Below are positions 26,530 through 35,816 of a stretch of 64,000 nt of DNA, piece after piece; position 1 is the stretch's first letter, and every line of letters starts with the position of its first letter. Below the pieces are notes generated by a model. The model was not told where the DNA came from, did not search any database, and saw only the letters and a list, made by a program, of their open reading frames with translations. The stretch is from Vicingaceae bacterium (GTDB lineage: Bacteria > Bacteroidota > Bacteroidia > Flavobacteriales_E > Vicingaceae): NCBI GenBank assembly GCA_018402765.1, contig JAGYIE010000001.1, positions 62,001-126,000 on the forward strand. The letters are read 5' to 3'. Position numbers and translations under genes: made by a program.

Positions 26530-27372
26530 TTAGTAATCTCCCAAGGTCTCAGGTAGTTGACTTAAAGCATCGACTAACTGCTCATCATTTGGTGCTACTC
26601 CATGCCATTTATGTGATCCCATCATAAAATCTACTCCGGCTCCCATTTCTGTTTTCATGATAATCATTACGGGCTTTCCTTTCCCTGTCAATGATTTAGC
26701 ATGAGTTAATCCATTAATTACCGACTTCATATCATTTCCATTCATTTCGGTTACTGTCCAGCCAAAACTTTCCCATTTAGCTCTTAAGTTTCCTAAATCC
26801 ATCACATCACTTACATCCCCATCAATTTGACGATTATTAAAATCAATTGTAGAGATGATGTTGTCTATTTTGTTATGTGTGGCAAACATTGCTGCCTCCC
26901 AAATTTGGCCTTCTTGAAGCTCACCGTCACCGTGTAACGTATAAACTATACCGCTGTCGTTATTATATTTTTTAGATATTGCAGCACCTAATGCAACAGA
27001 TAAACCTTGACCTAAAGAACCGCTAGCTACACGAACTCCAGGCAACCCCTCATGTGTAGTAGGGTGGCCTTGTAGGCGGGTATTTAACTTTCTAAATGTA
27101 CTTAACTCTCTTACCTCAAAGAATCCTGCTCTGGCTAAAGTGCTGTACCATACAGGCGAGATATGTCCATTAGATAAAAAGAATAAATCTTCACCTTTCC
27201 CATCCATATTGAAATTGGTAGAGTAGTTCATTACTTCATTATATAGCGCTGTGAAATAGTCTGCACAACCTAAAGAGCCACCAGGGTGTCCTGAATTTAC
27301 GGCGTGTACCATTCTTACTATGTCTCTTCGAACTTGAGAAGCGATGCTTTCTAACTTTGCTATATCAGCCAT
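26530..27372 (-). CDS. Transketolase, N-terminal subunit
   Basis: A 280-residue thiamine-diphosphate-binding subunit. HAVNSGHPGGSLG is at 23-35, GSLGQGLSVALGAAI near 117-131 and the ThDP motif HGDGELQEGQIWEA...N near 147-180. With the C-terminal subunit it forms one functional transketolase. It is the first gene of a three-gene unit; the VWA gene starts 46 bp after its stop codon. It is divergent from ychF across a 164 bp gap. Confidence 0.94.
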   Translation of the reverse strand: MADIAKLESIASQVRRDIVRMVHAVNSGHPGGSLGCADYFTALYNEVMNYSTNFNMDGKGEDLFFLSNGHISPVWYSTLARAGFFEVRELSTFRKLNTRLQGHPTTHEGLPGVRVASGSLGQGLSVALGAAISKKYNNDSGIVYTLHGDGELQEGQIWEAAMFATHNKIDNIISTIDFNNRQIDGDVSDVMDLGNLRAKWESFGWTVTEMNGNDMKSVINGLTHAKSLTGKGKPVMIIMKTEMGAGVDFMMGSHKWHGVAPNDEQLVDALSQLPETLGDY

Positions 27373-27494
27373 TCTTTTTTGATTTTGCGAGGTTGGTTTG
27401 AGCTACAAAAGTAACTGAATTCATCTACAATGCTAGATTTCTGTTAATAACTTTCGAAATTCGTTGAAAACGAAATTAACCGCTAAATAATAAA

Positions 27495-27502
27495 TATATT
27501 TG
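27495..27502 (+). promoter_or_regulatory. -7 box of ychF
   Basis: TATATTTG, a perfect TAnnTTTG box, followed by GCGGCC and a leader of roughly 30 bases before the ychF ATG. No well-placed -33 TTG is visible. Confidence 0.55.
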
Positions 27503-27536
27503 CGGCCTTTTTTTAATCACCCAAAACAATAGAAGA

Positions 27537-28634
27537 ATGGCTTTAAAGTGTGGAATTGTTGGTTTGCCGAATGTTGGAAAATCAACGTTATTTAATTGTT
27601 TGTCTAATGCAAAAGCACAATCGGCAAACTTTCCTTTTTGTACCATAGAACCAAATGTTGGCGTGATTACAGTGCCTGATGAGCGCTTAAATGCTTTGGC
27701 AGATTTGATTAATCCTGAACGTATTTTACCAACAACGATTGATATCGTCGATATTGCAGGATTGGTTAAGGGTGCAAGTAAAGGTGAAGGTTTAGGAAAT
27801 AAATTTTTAGGAAATATTCGTGAAACGGATGCGATTATTCACGTACTTCGCTGCTTCGAAGATGGCAATATTGTACATGTTGATGGAAATGTTAATCCTG
27901 TTAGGGATAAAGAAACAATAGATTATGAGTTGATCCTAAAAGATTTAGAGGCTATTGATAAGAAACTAGAAAAAACAGTTAGAGCCGCAAAAACAGGAGA
28001 TAAATTAGCAATCAAAGAACGAGAAGTATTAAATGTATACAAAGCTCATTTAGAGTCAGGAAAAGCGGCTAGATCAACGCCTGTAGAAGATGATGATCAA
28101 AAGTACGTAGCTGATTTATTTTTATTAACTGCAAAACCTGTTCTTTATGTTTGTAATGTAGATGAAGGTTCTGTCAATACCGGTAATGAATTTGTAGAGC
28201 AGGTAAGAGAGGCAGTAAAAGAGGAGAATGCTGAAATTATTATTGTAGCAGCCGCTTTGGAAGCTGATATCGCAGAATTAGAAAGTGCTGAAGAGCGTCA
28301 AGAGTTTTTGGAGGATGCAGGTTTAAATGAGCCGGGTGTAAACCAATTAATCAAAGCGGCTTACCGATTATTAAATCTTGAAACGTATTTGACAGCAGGA
28401 GTTAAAGAAGTTAGAGCTTGGACCATTCGTAAAGGAATGACGGCTCCTCAAGCTGCAGGGGTAATTCACTCAGATTTTGAAAGAGGATTCATCAAAGCAG
28501 AGGTGATTAAGTACGCTGATTTCTTGCATTACAAGTCGGAAGCTGCGGTGAAAGAAGCAGGAAAAATGAGTATGGAAGGAAAAGAATACATTGTGAAAGA
28601 TGGCGACATTATGCACTTTAAGTTTAATGTATAA
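27537..28634 (+). CDS. ychF: Ribosome-binding ATPase YchF
   Basis: A 365-residue Obg-like P-loop protein. G1 is GLPNVGKST (8-16), G3 is DIVDIAGLVKGAS (about 70) and the G4 position reads NVDE, the NxxE version that gives YchF/OLA1 proteins their preference for ATP. A C-terminal TGS domain ends the protein (LETYLTAGVKEVRAWTIRKG... to YIVKDGDIMHFKFNV). It binds ribosomes and is linked to oxidative stress and leaderless mRNA regulation in other bacteria. A single gene with its own promoter and terminator. Confidence 0.97.
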   Translation: MALKCGIVGLPNVGKSTLFNCLSNAKAQSANFPFCTIEPNVGVITVPDERLNALADLINPERILPTTIDIVDIAGLVKGASKGEGLGNKFLGNIRETDAIIHVLRCFEDGNIVHVDGNVNPVRDKETIDYELILKDLEAIDKKLEKTVRAAKTGDKLAIKEREVLNVYKAHLESGKAARSTPVEDDDQKYVADLFLLTAKPVLYVCNVDEGSVNTGNEFVEQVREAVKEENAEIIIVAAALEADIAELESAEERQEFLEDAGLNEPGVNQLIKAAYRLLNLETYLTAGVKEVRAWTIRKGMTAPQAAGVIHSDFERGFIKAEVIKYADFLHYKSEAAVKEAGKMSMEGKEYIVKDGDIMHFKFNV

Positions 28635-28660
28635 CTGATTAAATAATGAAGACACACTAT

Positions 28661-28694
28661 AAAATCCCATGGGCAAAAACCATGGGATTTTTTT
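28661..28694 (+). terminator. Rho-independent terminator of ychF
   Basis: A 12-base perfect stem: AAAATCCCATGG at 28661-28672 and CCATGGGATTTT at 28680-28691, seven-base loop, then T to 28694. Confidence 0.92.
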
Positions 28695-28834
28695 GTTTTA
28701 AACTAAAAAAAATAAACAAGTCTAAAGCGCATAAATACTTCAAAAACTGCAAGAATATTACATTTAATGATGCAATTTTTTACTTTACACTTTAGAATGG
28801 ATAACTTTGTGTTTCTACCAAAAGTAGATCAGAT

Positions 28835-30289
28835 TTGCATTGGATTGATGGCTGCATCTTTATATTTTACATGCTCGCAATGTTGGGTGTTGGTTTTTTC
28901 TTCCTCAAGAAAAATAAGGATGCTGATGACTATTTTGTAGGTGGAAGAAATATGGGGAGATGGCATATTGGTCTCTCGGTAGTTGCTACAGATGTCGGAG
29001 GAGGATTTTCAATTGGTTTAGGAGGTTTAGGGTTTATTATGGGGCTAAGTGGCTCTTGGATGCTTTTTACCGGTTTAATTGGTGCATGGTTAAGTGCAGT
29101 TATCCTCATTCCTAAGGTCTCAAAACTAAATGATCAATTTAAATTTCTAACTTTCCCTCAGGTATTTGCAAGCCATTATGGTGCTAAAGTAGCGCTTACT
29201 GCAGGACTAATTTCTTTAATTGGCTATACTGGTTTTTCAAGTTCTCAAATTTTAGCTGGAGCCAAGCTTGCGTCTGCGTCTATCCCTAGTTTGGAATTAT
29301 CAACAGCACTTGTAATAATGGGATTGATAGCTGTTGTATATACCGTAATGGGAGGCATGAAGGCTGTTATCTATACCGATACCATACAGTGGATATTGCT
29401 ATTATCAGGATTGATTTTTATTGCCATTCCAATGGCCTATAATGCGATAGGAGGATACACTGTAATAGTCGCTTCCGTCGAACCTGAGCTATTAAGTTTA
29501 ACTAATTTTAAGTGGTCTCAATTATTTAATTGGGCCATTACTATTGTACCAATATGGTTCGTTGGCATGACTTTGTACCAGCGAATTTTTGCTGCAAAGT
29601 CTAAGAAGGAGGCACAAAAAGCTTGGTTTATTGCTGGCTTGTTCGAATGGCCTTTGATGGCTTTCATGGGAGTCCTCTTGGGATTATTCTCTAAGATTGC
29701 TGCTGATCAAGGTATGTTTATTGAACTTGGATTTTCATCTTCAAATAGTTTAGATCCTGAAATGGGTTTGCCTTTATTACTTAGTAATATTTTACCAGTT
29801 GGATTAATGGGAATTATGCTCTCAGCATACTTTTCTGCTATCTTATCTACTGCGGATAGTTGTTTAATGGCAGCTTCAGGAAACTTGACGACGGATATTT
29901 TTGGAAAATTTTTAAGGAATAAAAGTCATCAAAGTGTGTTAATATATTCACAATTTTTCACATTGCTGATTGGCGTCATAGCTATATTTATTGCAATGAG
30001 TATGGAAAATGTATTAAACCTGATGCTACTTTCATATGCATTTATGGTATCTGGATTATTGGTTCCAATCTTAGGTTTACTGTTTTGGAAGAGAGTTAGT
30101 TCATTGGCTGCATTCTGTGCAATGATTTTAGGTGGTAGCACAACTATTCTATTGGAATTAATGACGGTTAAATTGCCCTTTAATATAAATGCTAACTTCT
30201 TTGGCATTCTTGCTGCATTAATTATCTATGTTGCAATAACACTCTTAGACAAAAACACAATTATAAAACAATTAAATGGAAAAGATTAA
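28835..30289 (+). CDS. Sodium:solute symporter (SSS family)
   Basis: A 484-residue protein with about 13 hydrophobic helices. The start is TTG (frame closed at 28802, no ATG available). VGGRNMGRWHIGLSVVATDVGGG near 35-57 and the YTVMGGMKAVIYTDTIQW segment near 167 are SSS hallmarks. It imports an organic solute with sodium. It opens a tightly packed unit with a GNAT, an M20 amidohydrolase and two PLP racemase-type genes, so an amino acid, dipeptide or acyl-amino acid is a plausible substrate, though only by context. Confidence 0.9.
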   Translation: MHWIDGCIFIFYMLAMLGVGFFFLKKNKDADDYFVGGRNMGRWHIGLSVVATDVGGGFSIGLGGLGFIMGLSGSWMLFTGLIGAWLSAVILIPKVSKLNDQFKFLTFPQVFASHYGAKVALTAGLISLIGYTGFSSSQILAGAKLASASIPSLELSTALVIMGLIAVVYTVMGGMKAVIYTDTIQWILLLSGLIFIAIPMAYNAIGGYTVIVASVEPELLSLTNFKWSQLFNWAITIVPIWFVGMTLYQRIFAAKSKKEAQKAWFIAGLFEWPLMAFMGVLLGLFSKIAADQGMFIELGFSSSNSLDPEMGLPLLLSNILPVGLMGIMLSAYFSAILSTADSCLMAASGNLTTDIFGKFLRNKSHQSVLIYSQFFTLLIGVIAIFIAMSMENVLNLMLLSYAFMVSGLLVPILGLLFWKRVSSLAAFCAMILGGSTTILLELMTVKLPFNINANFFGILAALIIYVAITLLDKNTIIKQLNGKD

Positions 30290-30731
30290 ATTATCGCCTA
30301 AAGTTTTAACTACCTTTTCGGGACAGGATTTATTTTATAACAATCAAAAAATTGCTCAATTTCTACACACTCATTTAGATAAATATGGAGATCCCGTCGA
30401 AGACATTCTAGCATGCTTAGATTATGTGTTTGAGAAAAATTTAGGAAAAGGTGGTTTTATTTTATTGGGAATCCAAGATGAGGAAATAATTGGAGCAGTT
30501 GTAATTAATGAAACTGGAATGAGTAAATACATTCCTGAAAATATATTGGTTTATATCGCAGTTCATAAAGATTTTAGAGGGTTAGGATTAGGTGGTCAAC
30601 TTATGGAGCAAGCATTGAAATTGACAAATGGAGATATTGCTTTGCATGTTGAACCCGACAATCCAGCTAAAAAGCTTTATGAACGAATGGGATTTACTAA
30701 TAAGTACTTGGAGATGCGCTTAAGTAAATAG
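30276..30731 (+). CDS. GNAT-family N-acetyltransferase
   Basis: A 151-residue protein. The acetyl-CoA site is HKDFRGLGLGGQLMEQAL (about 97-114, the R/QxxGxG/A motif). The late NPAKKLYERMGF segment near 130-141 is also typical. The N-terminal 60 residues are not part of the usual core. It overlaps the symporter gene by 14 bp and ends 1 bp before the amidohydrolase gene. An acetyltransferase next to an M20 deacylase hints at acetylated amino-acid intermediates; substrate unknown. Confidence 0.88.
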   Translation: MEKIKLSPKVLTTFSGQDLFYNNQKIAQFLHTHLDKYGDPVEDILACLDYVFEKNLGKGGFILLGIQDEEIIGAVVINETGMSKYIPENILVYIAVHKDFRGLGLGGQLMEQALKLTNGDIALHVEPDNPAKKLYERMGFTNKYLEMRLSK

Positions 30732-30732
30732 A

Positions 30733-31884
30733 ATGACAAGATTAAGTAAAGAGTTTCTTCAAAAACTAATAGACTTTAGAAAGTTATTGCATAGAAATCC
30801 TGAGGTTTCCAATGCTGAAAAGAAAACAGCGCAAAGAATTGTTGACTTTATAGCTGATTACACGCCTGACGAAATGCTAACGAACGTTGGTGGGTATGGA
30901 ATTTTAGCTATTTTTAAAGGAACTGAGGAAGGTAAGTGTACCGCTATTCGAGCAGAATTAGATGGTTTACCAATTTTGGAGAAGAACGATACAATTGACT
31001 ATTCTTCAGAAAATAATGGAAAGTCACACACCTGTGGTCACGATGGACATGTGGTAATGGTTCTTTCTTTACTTGATTATTTGTCAAATAATAGACCGAA
31101 GAAAGGGAAGGTAATTCTTTTGTTTCAGCCTGCTGAGGAAACAGGGGAGGGAGCTGCTAGAATGATTAAAGATGAAAAGTTTCTAAAACACTTCCCAGAC
31201 GAAATTATTGGTTTACATAATATTCCCGGTGAATCATTAGGTAAAGTGCTAATAGGTAGACAACATTTTGCTGCAGCATCTAAGGGAATAAAACTTTATT
31301 TTGAGGGTGCTACTTCCCATGCCGCAGAGCCTGATAATGGAGTAAATCCTTCATTTGCAATATCAGAATTAGTTCAATTCATCAAACATGTAAATCAATA
31401 TGATGAAAAGAAGGGCTTTGCAATTGCTACAATTATACATATTAAAGTGGGAAAAGTTGCATTTGGTGTTAGTCCTGCTAATGGTGTAATTATGCTTACT
31501 CTTAGAAGTTTTGAAGATAAACACTTAGCATTATTAGAACAACAAATTACAGAGAAGGCAAAAGAGATCTCTCAACAGCATAACTTGAAATTTAGTCTGC
31601 AGCAAACAGAAGTTTTTCCTGCAACGGTTAATCATAAGGAACAAGTTAATTCGTTAATTGCTATTGCTCGAAACATAGATTTTCCTATGCGCTTAATCAA
31701 TCAGCCATTTAAGTGGTCTGAAGATTTTGGACAATTTCTTTCGCATACTAAAGGTGTTTTTTTTGGACTTGGTTCAGGTGAAAATCAACCAGTCTTACAT
31801 CATTCATCTTTTGATTTTCCGGACGCTTTAATTCCAATAGGATACTCCTTATTTAAAAATTATATCCAAATAAATCATTACTAG
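30733..31884 (+). CDS. M20-family amidohydrolase / aminoacylase
   Basis: A 383-residue M20D-type metallopeptidase. FRKLLHRNPEVSNAE is at 16-30, the metal ligands in HTCGHDGHVV at about 96-105, PAEETGEGA at about 132, and the late HHSSFDFPD near 355. Related enzymes remove acyl groups from amino acids (hippurate, N-acetyl amino acids, N-acetyl-diaminopimelate). No signal peptide is seen. It is coupled to the alanine racemase gene by a TAGTG overlap. Confidence 0.92.
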   Translation: MTRLSKEFLQKLIDFRKLLHRNPEVSNAEKKTAQRIVDFIADYTPDEMLTNVGGYGILAIFKGTEEGKCTAIRAELDGLPILEKNDTIDYSSENNGKSHTCGHDGHVVMVLSLLDYLSNNRPKKGKVILLFQPAEETGEGAARMIKDEKFLKHFPDEIIGLHNIPGESLGKVLIGRQHFAAASKGIKLYFEGATSHAAEPDNGVNPSFAISELVQFIKHVNQYDEKKGFAIATIIHIKVGKVAFGVSPANGVIMLTLRSFEDKHLALLEQQITEKAKEISQQHNLKFSLQQTEVFPATVNHKEQVNSLIAIARNIDFPMRLINQPFKWSEDFGQFLSHTKGVFFGLGSGENQPVLHHSSFDFPDALIPIGYSLFKNYIQINHY

Positions 31885-33029
31885 TGTTTCATACATCCTA
31901 CATAGAATTAGATCAATCTGCATTAAATCACAACTTCAATTATCTAAAAAAAATAGTTGGTAAGTCTACTAAAATTAGCACTGTAATAAAGGGAAATGCT
32001 TATGGTCACGGTATATCAGACTTTGTGACCATGATGCTAAAAGCTGGGCAGTCACATTTTTCAGTTTTTAGTGCAGACGAGGCACAAATTTGTAGAGAAG
32101 TAGCACCTAATGCTGAAATTATGGTAATGGGGATGCTTGATAATCATGAAATTGAATGGGCTATAAAAAATGAGATACAATTTTACATTTTCGAAATTGA
32201 CCGTTTAAATTATACACTTGAATTGGCCCAAAAGCTAAATAAGCGTGCAATGCTTCATTTGGAATTAGAGACAGGCATGAACAGGACCGGTCTTCGCAAA
32301 TCTGAAGTAAAAGAAGCAATAAAACTACTTAAACAGTCCAATCGATATATATTAAAAGGTATCTGCACTCACTTTGCTGGTGCTGAAAGCATAGGAAATT
32401 ACGTTAGAATTCAAGAACAAATAAAATCATTCAAAAAGCAGCGAAAACAATTAGAACAACAAGGTATCGTAGCAGAACTTTATCACTCTGCTTCTTCAGC
32501 AGCTACACTTACTTATCCACAAACTCGAATGGATATGGTTAGAATTGGAATTCTTAGTTATGGATTTTGGCCAAGCACAGAAACGTTTATACATTGTGTA
32601 AAAGAAAAAACAGATAAAACGGATCCGCTAAAACGAATCTTGAGTTGGAAGAGTAAAGTGATGAGCACAAAAACTGTAGAAACAGGTGAATTCATCGGCT
32701 ATGGAACTACCTTTATGGCAAGAGAAAATATGAAAATAGCTACAGTTCCGGTTGGGTATAGCCATGGATATAGCAGATCATTAAGCAATCAAGGCAGGGT
32801 GTTGGTTAATGGCGAGCGAGTAAGTGTAATTGGTATTGTCAATATGAACATGATTGTAATTGAAATTACCGATATCCCTGAAACAAAAAAAGGAGATGAA
32901 GTTGTTTTAATTGGAAATCAAGGAGAGAATATCTTATCCGTATCTTCCTTTTCTGAATTAAGTGATCAACTTAACTATGAATTACTAACTCGACTACCGC
33001 ATTCAATTCCTAGAATTATTATTAATTAA
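31884..33029 (+). CDS. alr: Alanine racemase
   Basis: A 381-residue fold-type III PLP enzyme. The PLP lysine is K36 in VIKGNAYGHG. The Tyr-containing GYGTTFMA segment near 265 carries the second catalytic base. VGYSHGYSRSLSNQGRVLVNG near 285 and VNMNMIVIEITD near 312 match Alr. It makes D-alanine for peptidoglycan. The start is GTG overlapping the preceding TAG. Being inside a transport/acyl-amino acid unit, it may be dedicated to that pathway or serve as the only Alr; the window cannot tell. Confidence 0.93.
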   Translation: MFHTSYIELDQSALNHNFNYLKKIVGKSTKISTVIKGNAYGHGISDFVTMMLKAGQSHFSVFSADEAQICREVAPNAEIMVMGMLDNHEIEWAIKNEIQFYIFEIDRLNYTLELAQKLNKRAMLHLELETGMNRTGLRKSEVKEAIKLLKQSNRYILKGICTHFAGAESIGNYVRIQEQIKSFKKQRKQLEQQGIVAELYHSASSAATLTYPQTRMDMVRIGILSYGFWPSTETFIHCVKEKTDKTDPLKRILSWKSKVMSTKTVETGEFIGYGTTFMARENMKIATVPVGYSHGYSRSLSNQGRVLVNGERVSVIGIVNMNMIVIEITDIPETKKGDEVVLIGNQGENILSVSSFSELSDQLNYELLTRLPHSIPRIIIN

Positions 33030-33034
33030 TTATC

Positions 33035-34105
33035 ATGGCATTTATTACATTAAATAAAGAAAAGCTTTCCCATAATTATCAGTTTTTGGATCAACTCTTT
33101 AAGTCTAATGATATAGAGTGGGGGGTAGTAACGAAATTGCTCTGTGGGAATTCTGCATTTTTAGAAGTTTTATTAGGACTTGGTGTAACAGAAGCACATG
33201 ATTCTCGAATTTCAAACTTAAAAACAATTAAATCGATTAATCCGTCTATACAAACCGTTTATATTAAACCTCCTGCAAAAAGAAGCATTGAGAAGATTGT
33301 AAAATTTGCAGATGCTAGTTTTAATACCGAGTTGGATACGATACGAATGCTTTCTGAAGAGGCCATAAAACAAGGAAAAACGCATAAAATCATAATTATG
33401 ATAGAAATGGGTGATTTGCGCGAGGGAGTTATGGGTGAGGAATTGATAGACTTTTATGGGGAAATCTTTGAACTTCCAAATATTGAAATTACGGGTTTAG
33501 GAACAAATTTAAATTGCTTGCACGGAGTGATGCCTTCACCAGATAAATTAGTTCAATTAAGTTTATATGAACAATTAATAGAGGCGAAATTTAATAAGAA
33601 AATTCCTTATGTAACAGGTGGTACATCAGTAGTTATTCCGCTACTTTTACAGCGGATGCTACCCGCAGGAATAAACCATTTTAGAGTTGGAGAAATGCTT
33701 TATTTTGGAAATAACTTGTTTACCGATGAGCCAATAGACGAAATGTATTCTGATGTAATCAAACTGTATGCTGAAATTATAGAGCTAACGGAAAAACCTA
33801 AAACGCCAACAGGAACCTTAGCAGAGAATCCAAGCGGTGAAATGCTAGAAATAAACCCTGATGACTATGGAAAAAAATCATATCGAGCAATTCTAGATAT
33901 TGGTTTGCTAGATATTAACCCTGACTTTTTAATTTCTGATGATGAATCACTAGAAATAGCTGGCGCTAGTTCAGATATGTTGGTTATAGATGTTGGTATT
34001 ACTGAAGGTGAATATAAAGTTGGCGATTTGATCTCTTTCAACTTAAAATATATGGGCGCCCTAAGTTTATTAAATAGTGATTATATAGAAAAGAAAATTA
34101 TTTAG
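33035..34105 (+). CDS. Ornithine-racemase-like PLP enzyme (alanine racemase N-domain family)
   Basis: A 356-residue protein. The PLP lysine is probably K34 (VVTKLLCGN). EAHDSRISNLK near 55, IMIEMGDLREGVMGEEL near 126 and GLGTNLNCLHGVMPSP near 155 are the pattern of the ornithine/alanine racemase group (Orr-like, YhfX-like). It follows alr by 5 bp. It is clearly related to racemases but is not a second Alr; the substrate (ornithine, lysine or another amino acid) is open. Confidence 0.82.
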   Translation: MAFITLNKEKLSHNYQFLDQLFKSNDIEWGVVTKLLCGNSAFLEVLLGLGVTEAHDSRISNLKTIKSINPSIQTVYIKPPAKRSIEKIVKFADASFNTELDTIRMLSEEAIKQGKTHKIIIMIEMGDLREGVMGEELIDFYGEIFELPNIEITGLGTNLNCLHGVMPSPDKLVQLSLYEQLIEAKFNKKIPYVTGGTSVVIPLLLQRMLPAGINHFRVGEMLYFGNNLFTDEPIDEMYSDVIKLYAEIIELTEKPKTPTGTLAENPSGEMLEINPDDYGKKSYRAILDIGLLDINPDFLISDDESLEIAGASSDMLVIDVGITEGEYKVGDLISFNLKYMGALSLLNSDYIEKKII

Positions 34106-34124
34106 ATTCAAATAGCTTAAAAGC

Positions 34125-34690
34125 TTATTCATAAATGAGTTTTTCCCAAATTGCATACTTTTTTGCGGATGGGTGCAATTCGTCATTGGCAATTAGTTCA
34201 GGATTATTTTTCTTTTGTTGCGATGGTGCCCACAGGTAGTCTACTTTACACCATAATTTTCAATATTTTACATAGTAATCGAGTTAAAGTGAGCTATTCC
34301 TTTTGAGATGTCTCGTCCACTTCTGTATTTTTTGCCCTCAGGAGTTGCTAAAAAGTTAGGAATGGCTAATAATATGATCCGTTTAGAACTCATGACCTGA
34401 TCAGTTACTGTTTCTATTTCTATTATATACGTTAAGTTGATCTAAAAAATACCTTTATGTTCGCCTATAAAAATTTTACAATATTAACTTTACTCTCCGC
34501 TAGGATACGTAATTCAGAGTCAATCAATTCTTGATTTGTATAGTCGTTTTTGAGGGATTTGCTTCAAGTTTTATATCAATGCCTTCATCTTATAGATGAT
34601 TTACTAAACATGTTGGCCAACATTAATTTGTGTTTTTTTCTTCACAGATTGTGTAAGAATCACCTAAAGCAACCTATTTTATGGAATGTT
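34125..34690 (-). pseudogene. Decayed SGNH/GDSL hydrolase gene
   Basis: The minus strand encodes ALGDSY (block I, at 34653-34670), later SSKRIILLAIPNFLATPEGKK with a frame change, and finally WAPSQQ...PELIANDELHPSAKKYAIWEKLIYE ending at a stop at 34125; NDELHPS (34167-34187) is the block V Asp-x-x-His. Between these blocks there are several stops and frame changes. This explains most of the 725 bp gap after the racemase genes: a lipase/esterase-like gene that is no longer functional. Confidence 0.82.
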
Positions 34691-34830
34691 TAGATTGAGG
34701 ATATTTAAAGACGTAAGAAAATGAAATTGAGATTGTTATAAGAGTTATGGCTATATAGAGCTTTGAATTGGATTAATTTATGGGATACTGACTCTACAAA
34801 ACAAATAAATCAATTGTAAATTATAAAATT

Positions 34831-35244
34831 ATGGAGCCTAAAGCAAACTACCTTAAACATTCATTAAGTAACTATTTAACAACTGGATTATATTCTGGTA
34901 TTATAGCTGCTGTCTTAAATTTACTTTACTTCTTTTTGTATGATTCTTACGCTAATTATTCTGTGGAAATGATTTCGGGTTATAGAATTGTAATTGGTTC
35001 GCTCATGCCTGGTATTTTTGCAGGTATTATATACTTCATTGTTGAAAGAATAGTAAAGAAAAATGCTTTTAAAATGTATACAACATTTATCATTTTGGGG
35101 ACCCTTATAAGCCTTTTAGGCCCTTATGTTGTAAGTTTATCTGAAACTGTTCCTGACCCTTTAGCATTGTATATTTTAACTTTTCCAATGCAAATAATTG
35201 TCGCTGCTGTTATCTTAATAATGATGAAGGTAAGTTTGTCTTAA
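34831..35244 (+). CDS. Small membrane protein, four helices
   Basis: A 137-residue protein with four hydrophobic segments (about residues 17-36, 49-68, 80-101 and 112-134), connected by short loops. I do not recognise a family. It lies between a pseudogene and a DCC-family gene, with gaps on both sides, so it is probably transcribed alone. Confidence 0.6.
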   Translation: MEPKANYLKHSLSNYLTTGLYSGIIAAVLNLLYFFLYDSYANYSVEMISGYRIVIGSLMPGIFAGIIYFIVERIVKKNAFKMYTTFIILGTLISLLGPYVVSLSETVPDPLALYILTFPMQIIVAAVILIMMKVSLS

Positions 35245-35318
35245 AATTTTTAGAAAATTTAAATCTACTTGGGTAGAATATTGCGCTAATTTAAAAGTTG
35301 GAGTATTACATTTGTCAT

Positions 35319-35816
35319 ATGTTTTCTAAAATTGAAAAGACCGTGAATTCCCCAACCAAACCACTTATGATTTGGGACGGTGAGTGTGGATTCTGTCATT
35401 ACTGGATTATCCGATGGTGGATTAATACGGGAGATATTATTGAATACCAAAAATATCAATTGGCCTATAAACGAATTCAAGACATTTCTATAGATCAATT
35501 CAAAGAGGCTGTTCGTTTAGTGATGCCCAATGGTAGAGTGTATTCAGGACCTGATGCAGCTTATAAAGCATTCGAGTTAGCAGGGAAATATACTTTTCTT
35601 ACAAAATGGTATGCAACCAATAGTTTGTTTATGAATTTATCAGATTGGGGTTATCAGAAAGTTGCCGATCATAGATACCGCTTGTTTGAATGGACAAAAC
35701 GATTATTCGGCAAAAATCCTCGTTCGCCTAAATTACATTGGTTAAATTATCTTTTTGCAGTATTTGTAATACTGTTCGGTTTTTCAGTTCTTATTGCGTT
35801 TTTACTTAAAAGCTGA
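35319..35816 (+). CDS. DCC-family (DUF393) thiol-disulfide oxidoreductase-like protein
   Basis: About 165 residues from the ATG at 35319; a TTG 21 bp upstream is in frame but less likely. The N-terminal IWDGECGFCHYWI carries the DGxCxFC (CxxC) signature of the family. VYSGPDAAYKAF near 80 is also typical. A C-terminal hydrophobic helix (about 143-163) anchors it to the membrane. Redox function is inferred from the CxxC. The end overlaps the convergent outer-membrane protein gene by 11 bp. Confidence 0.82.
   Translation: MFSKIEKTVNSPTKPLMIWDGECGFCHYWIIRWWINTGDIIEYQKYQLAYKRIQDISIDQFKEAVRLVMPNGRVYSGPDAAYKAFELAGKYTFLTKWYATNSLFMNLSDWGYQKVADHRYRLFEWTKRLFGKNPRSPKLHWLNYLFAVFVILFGFSVLIAFLLKS

Noticed and set aside
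34112-34129. Small palindrome AATAGCTTAAAAGCTTATT-like as a terminator for the racemase operon
   Set aside because: The stem is short and no T-run follows on the plus strand.
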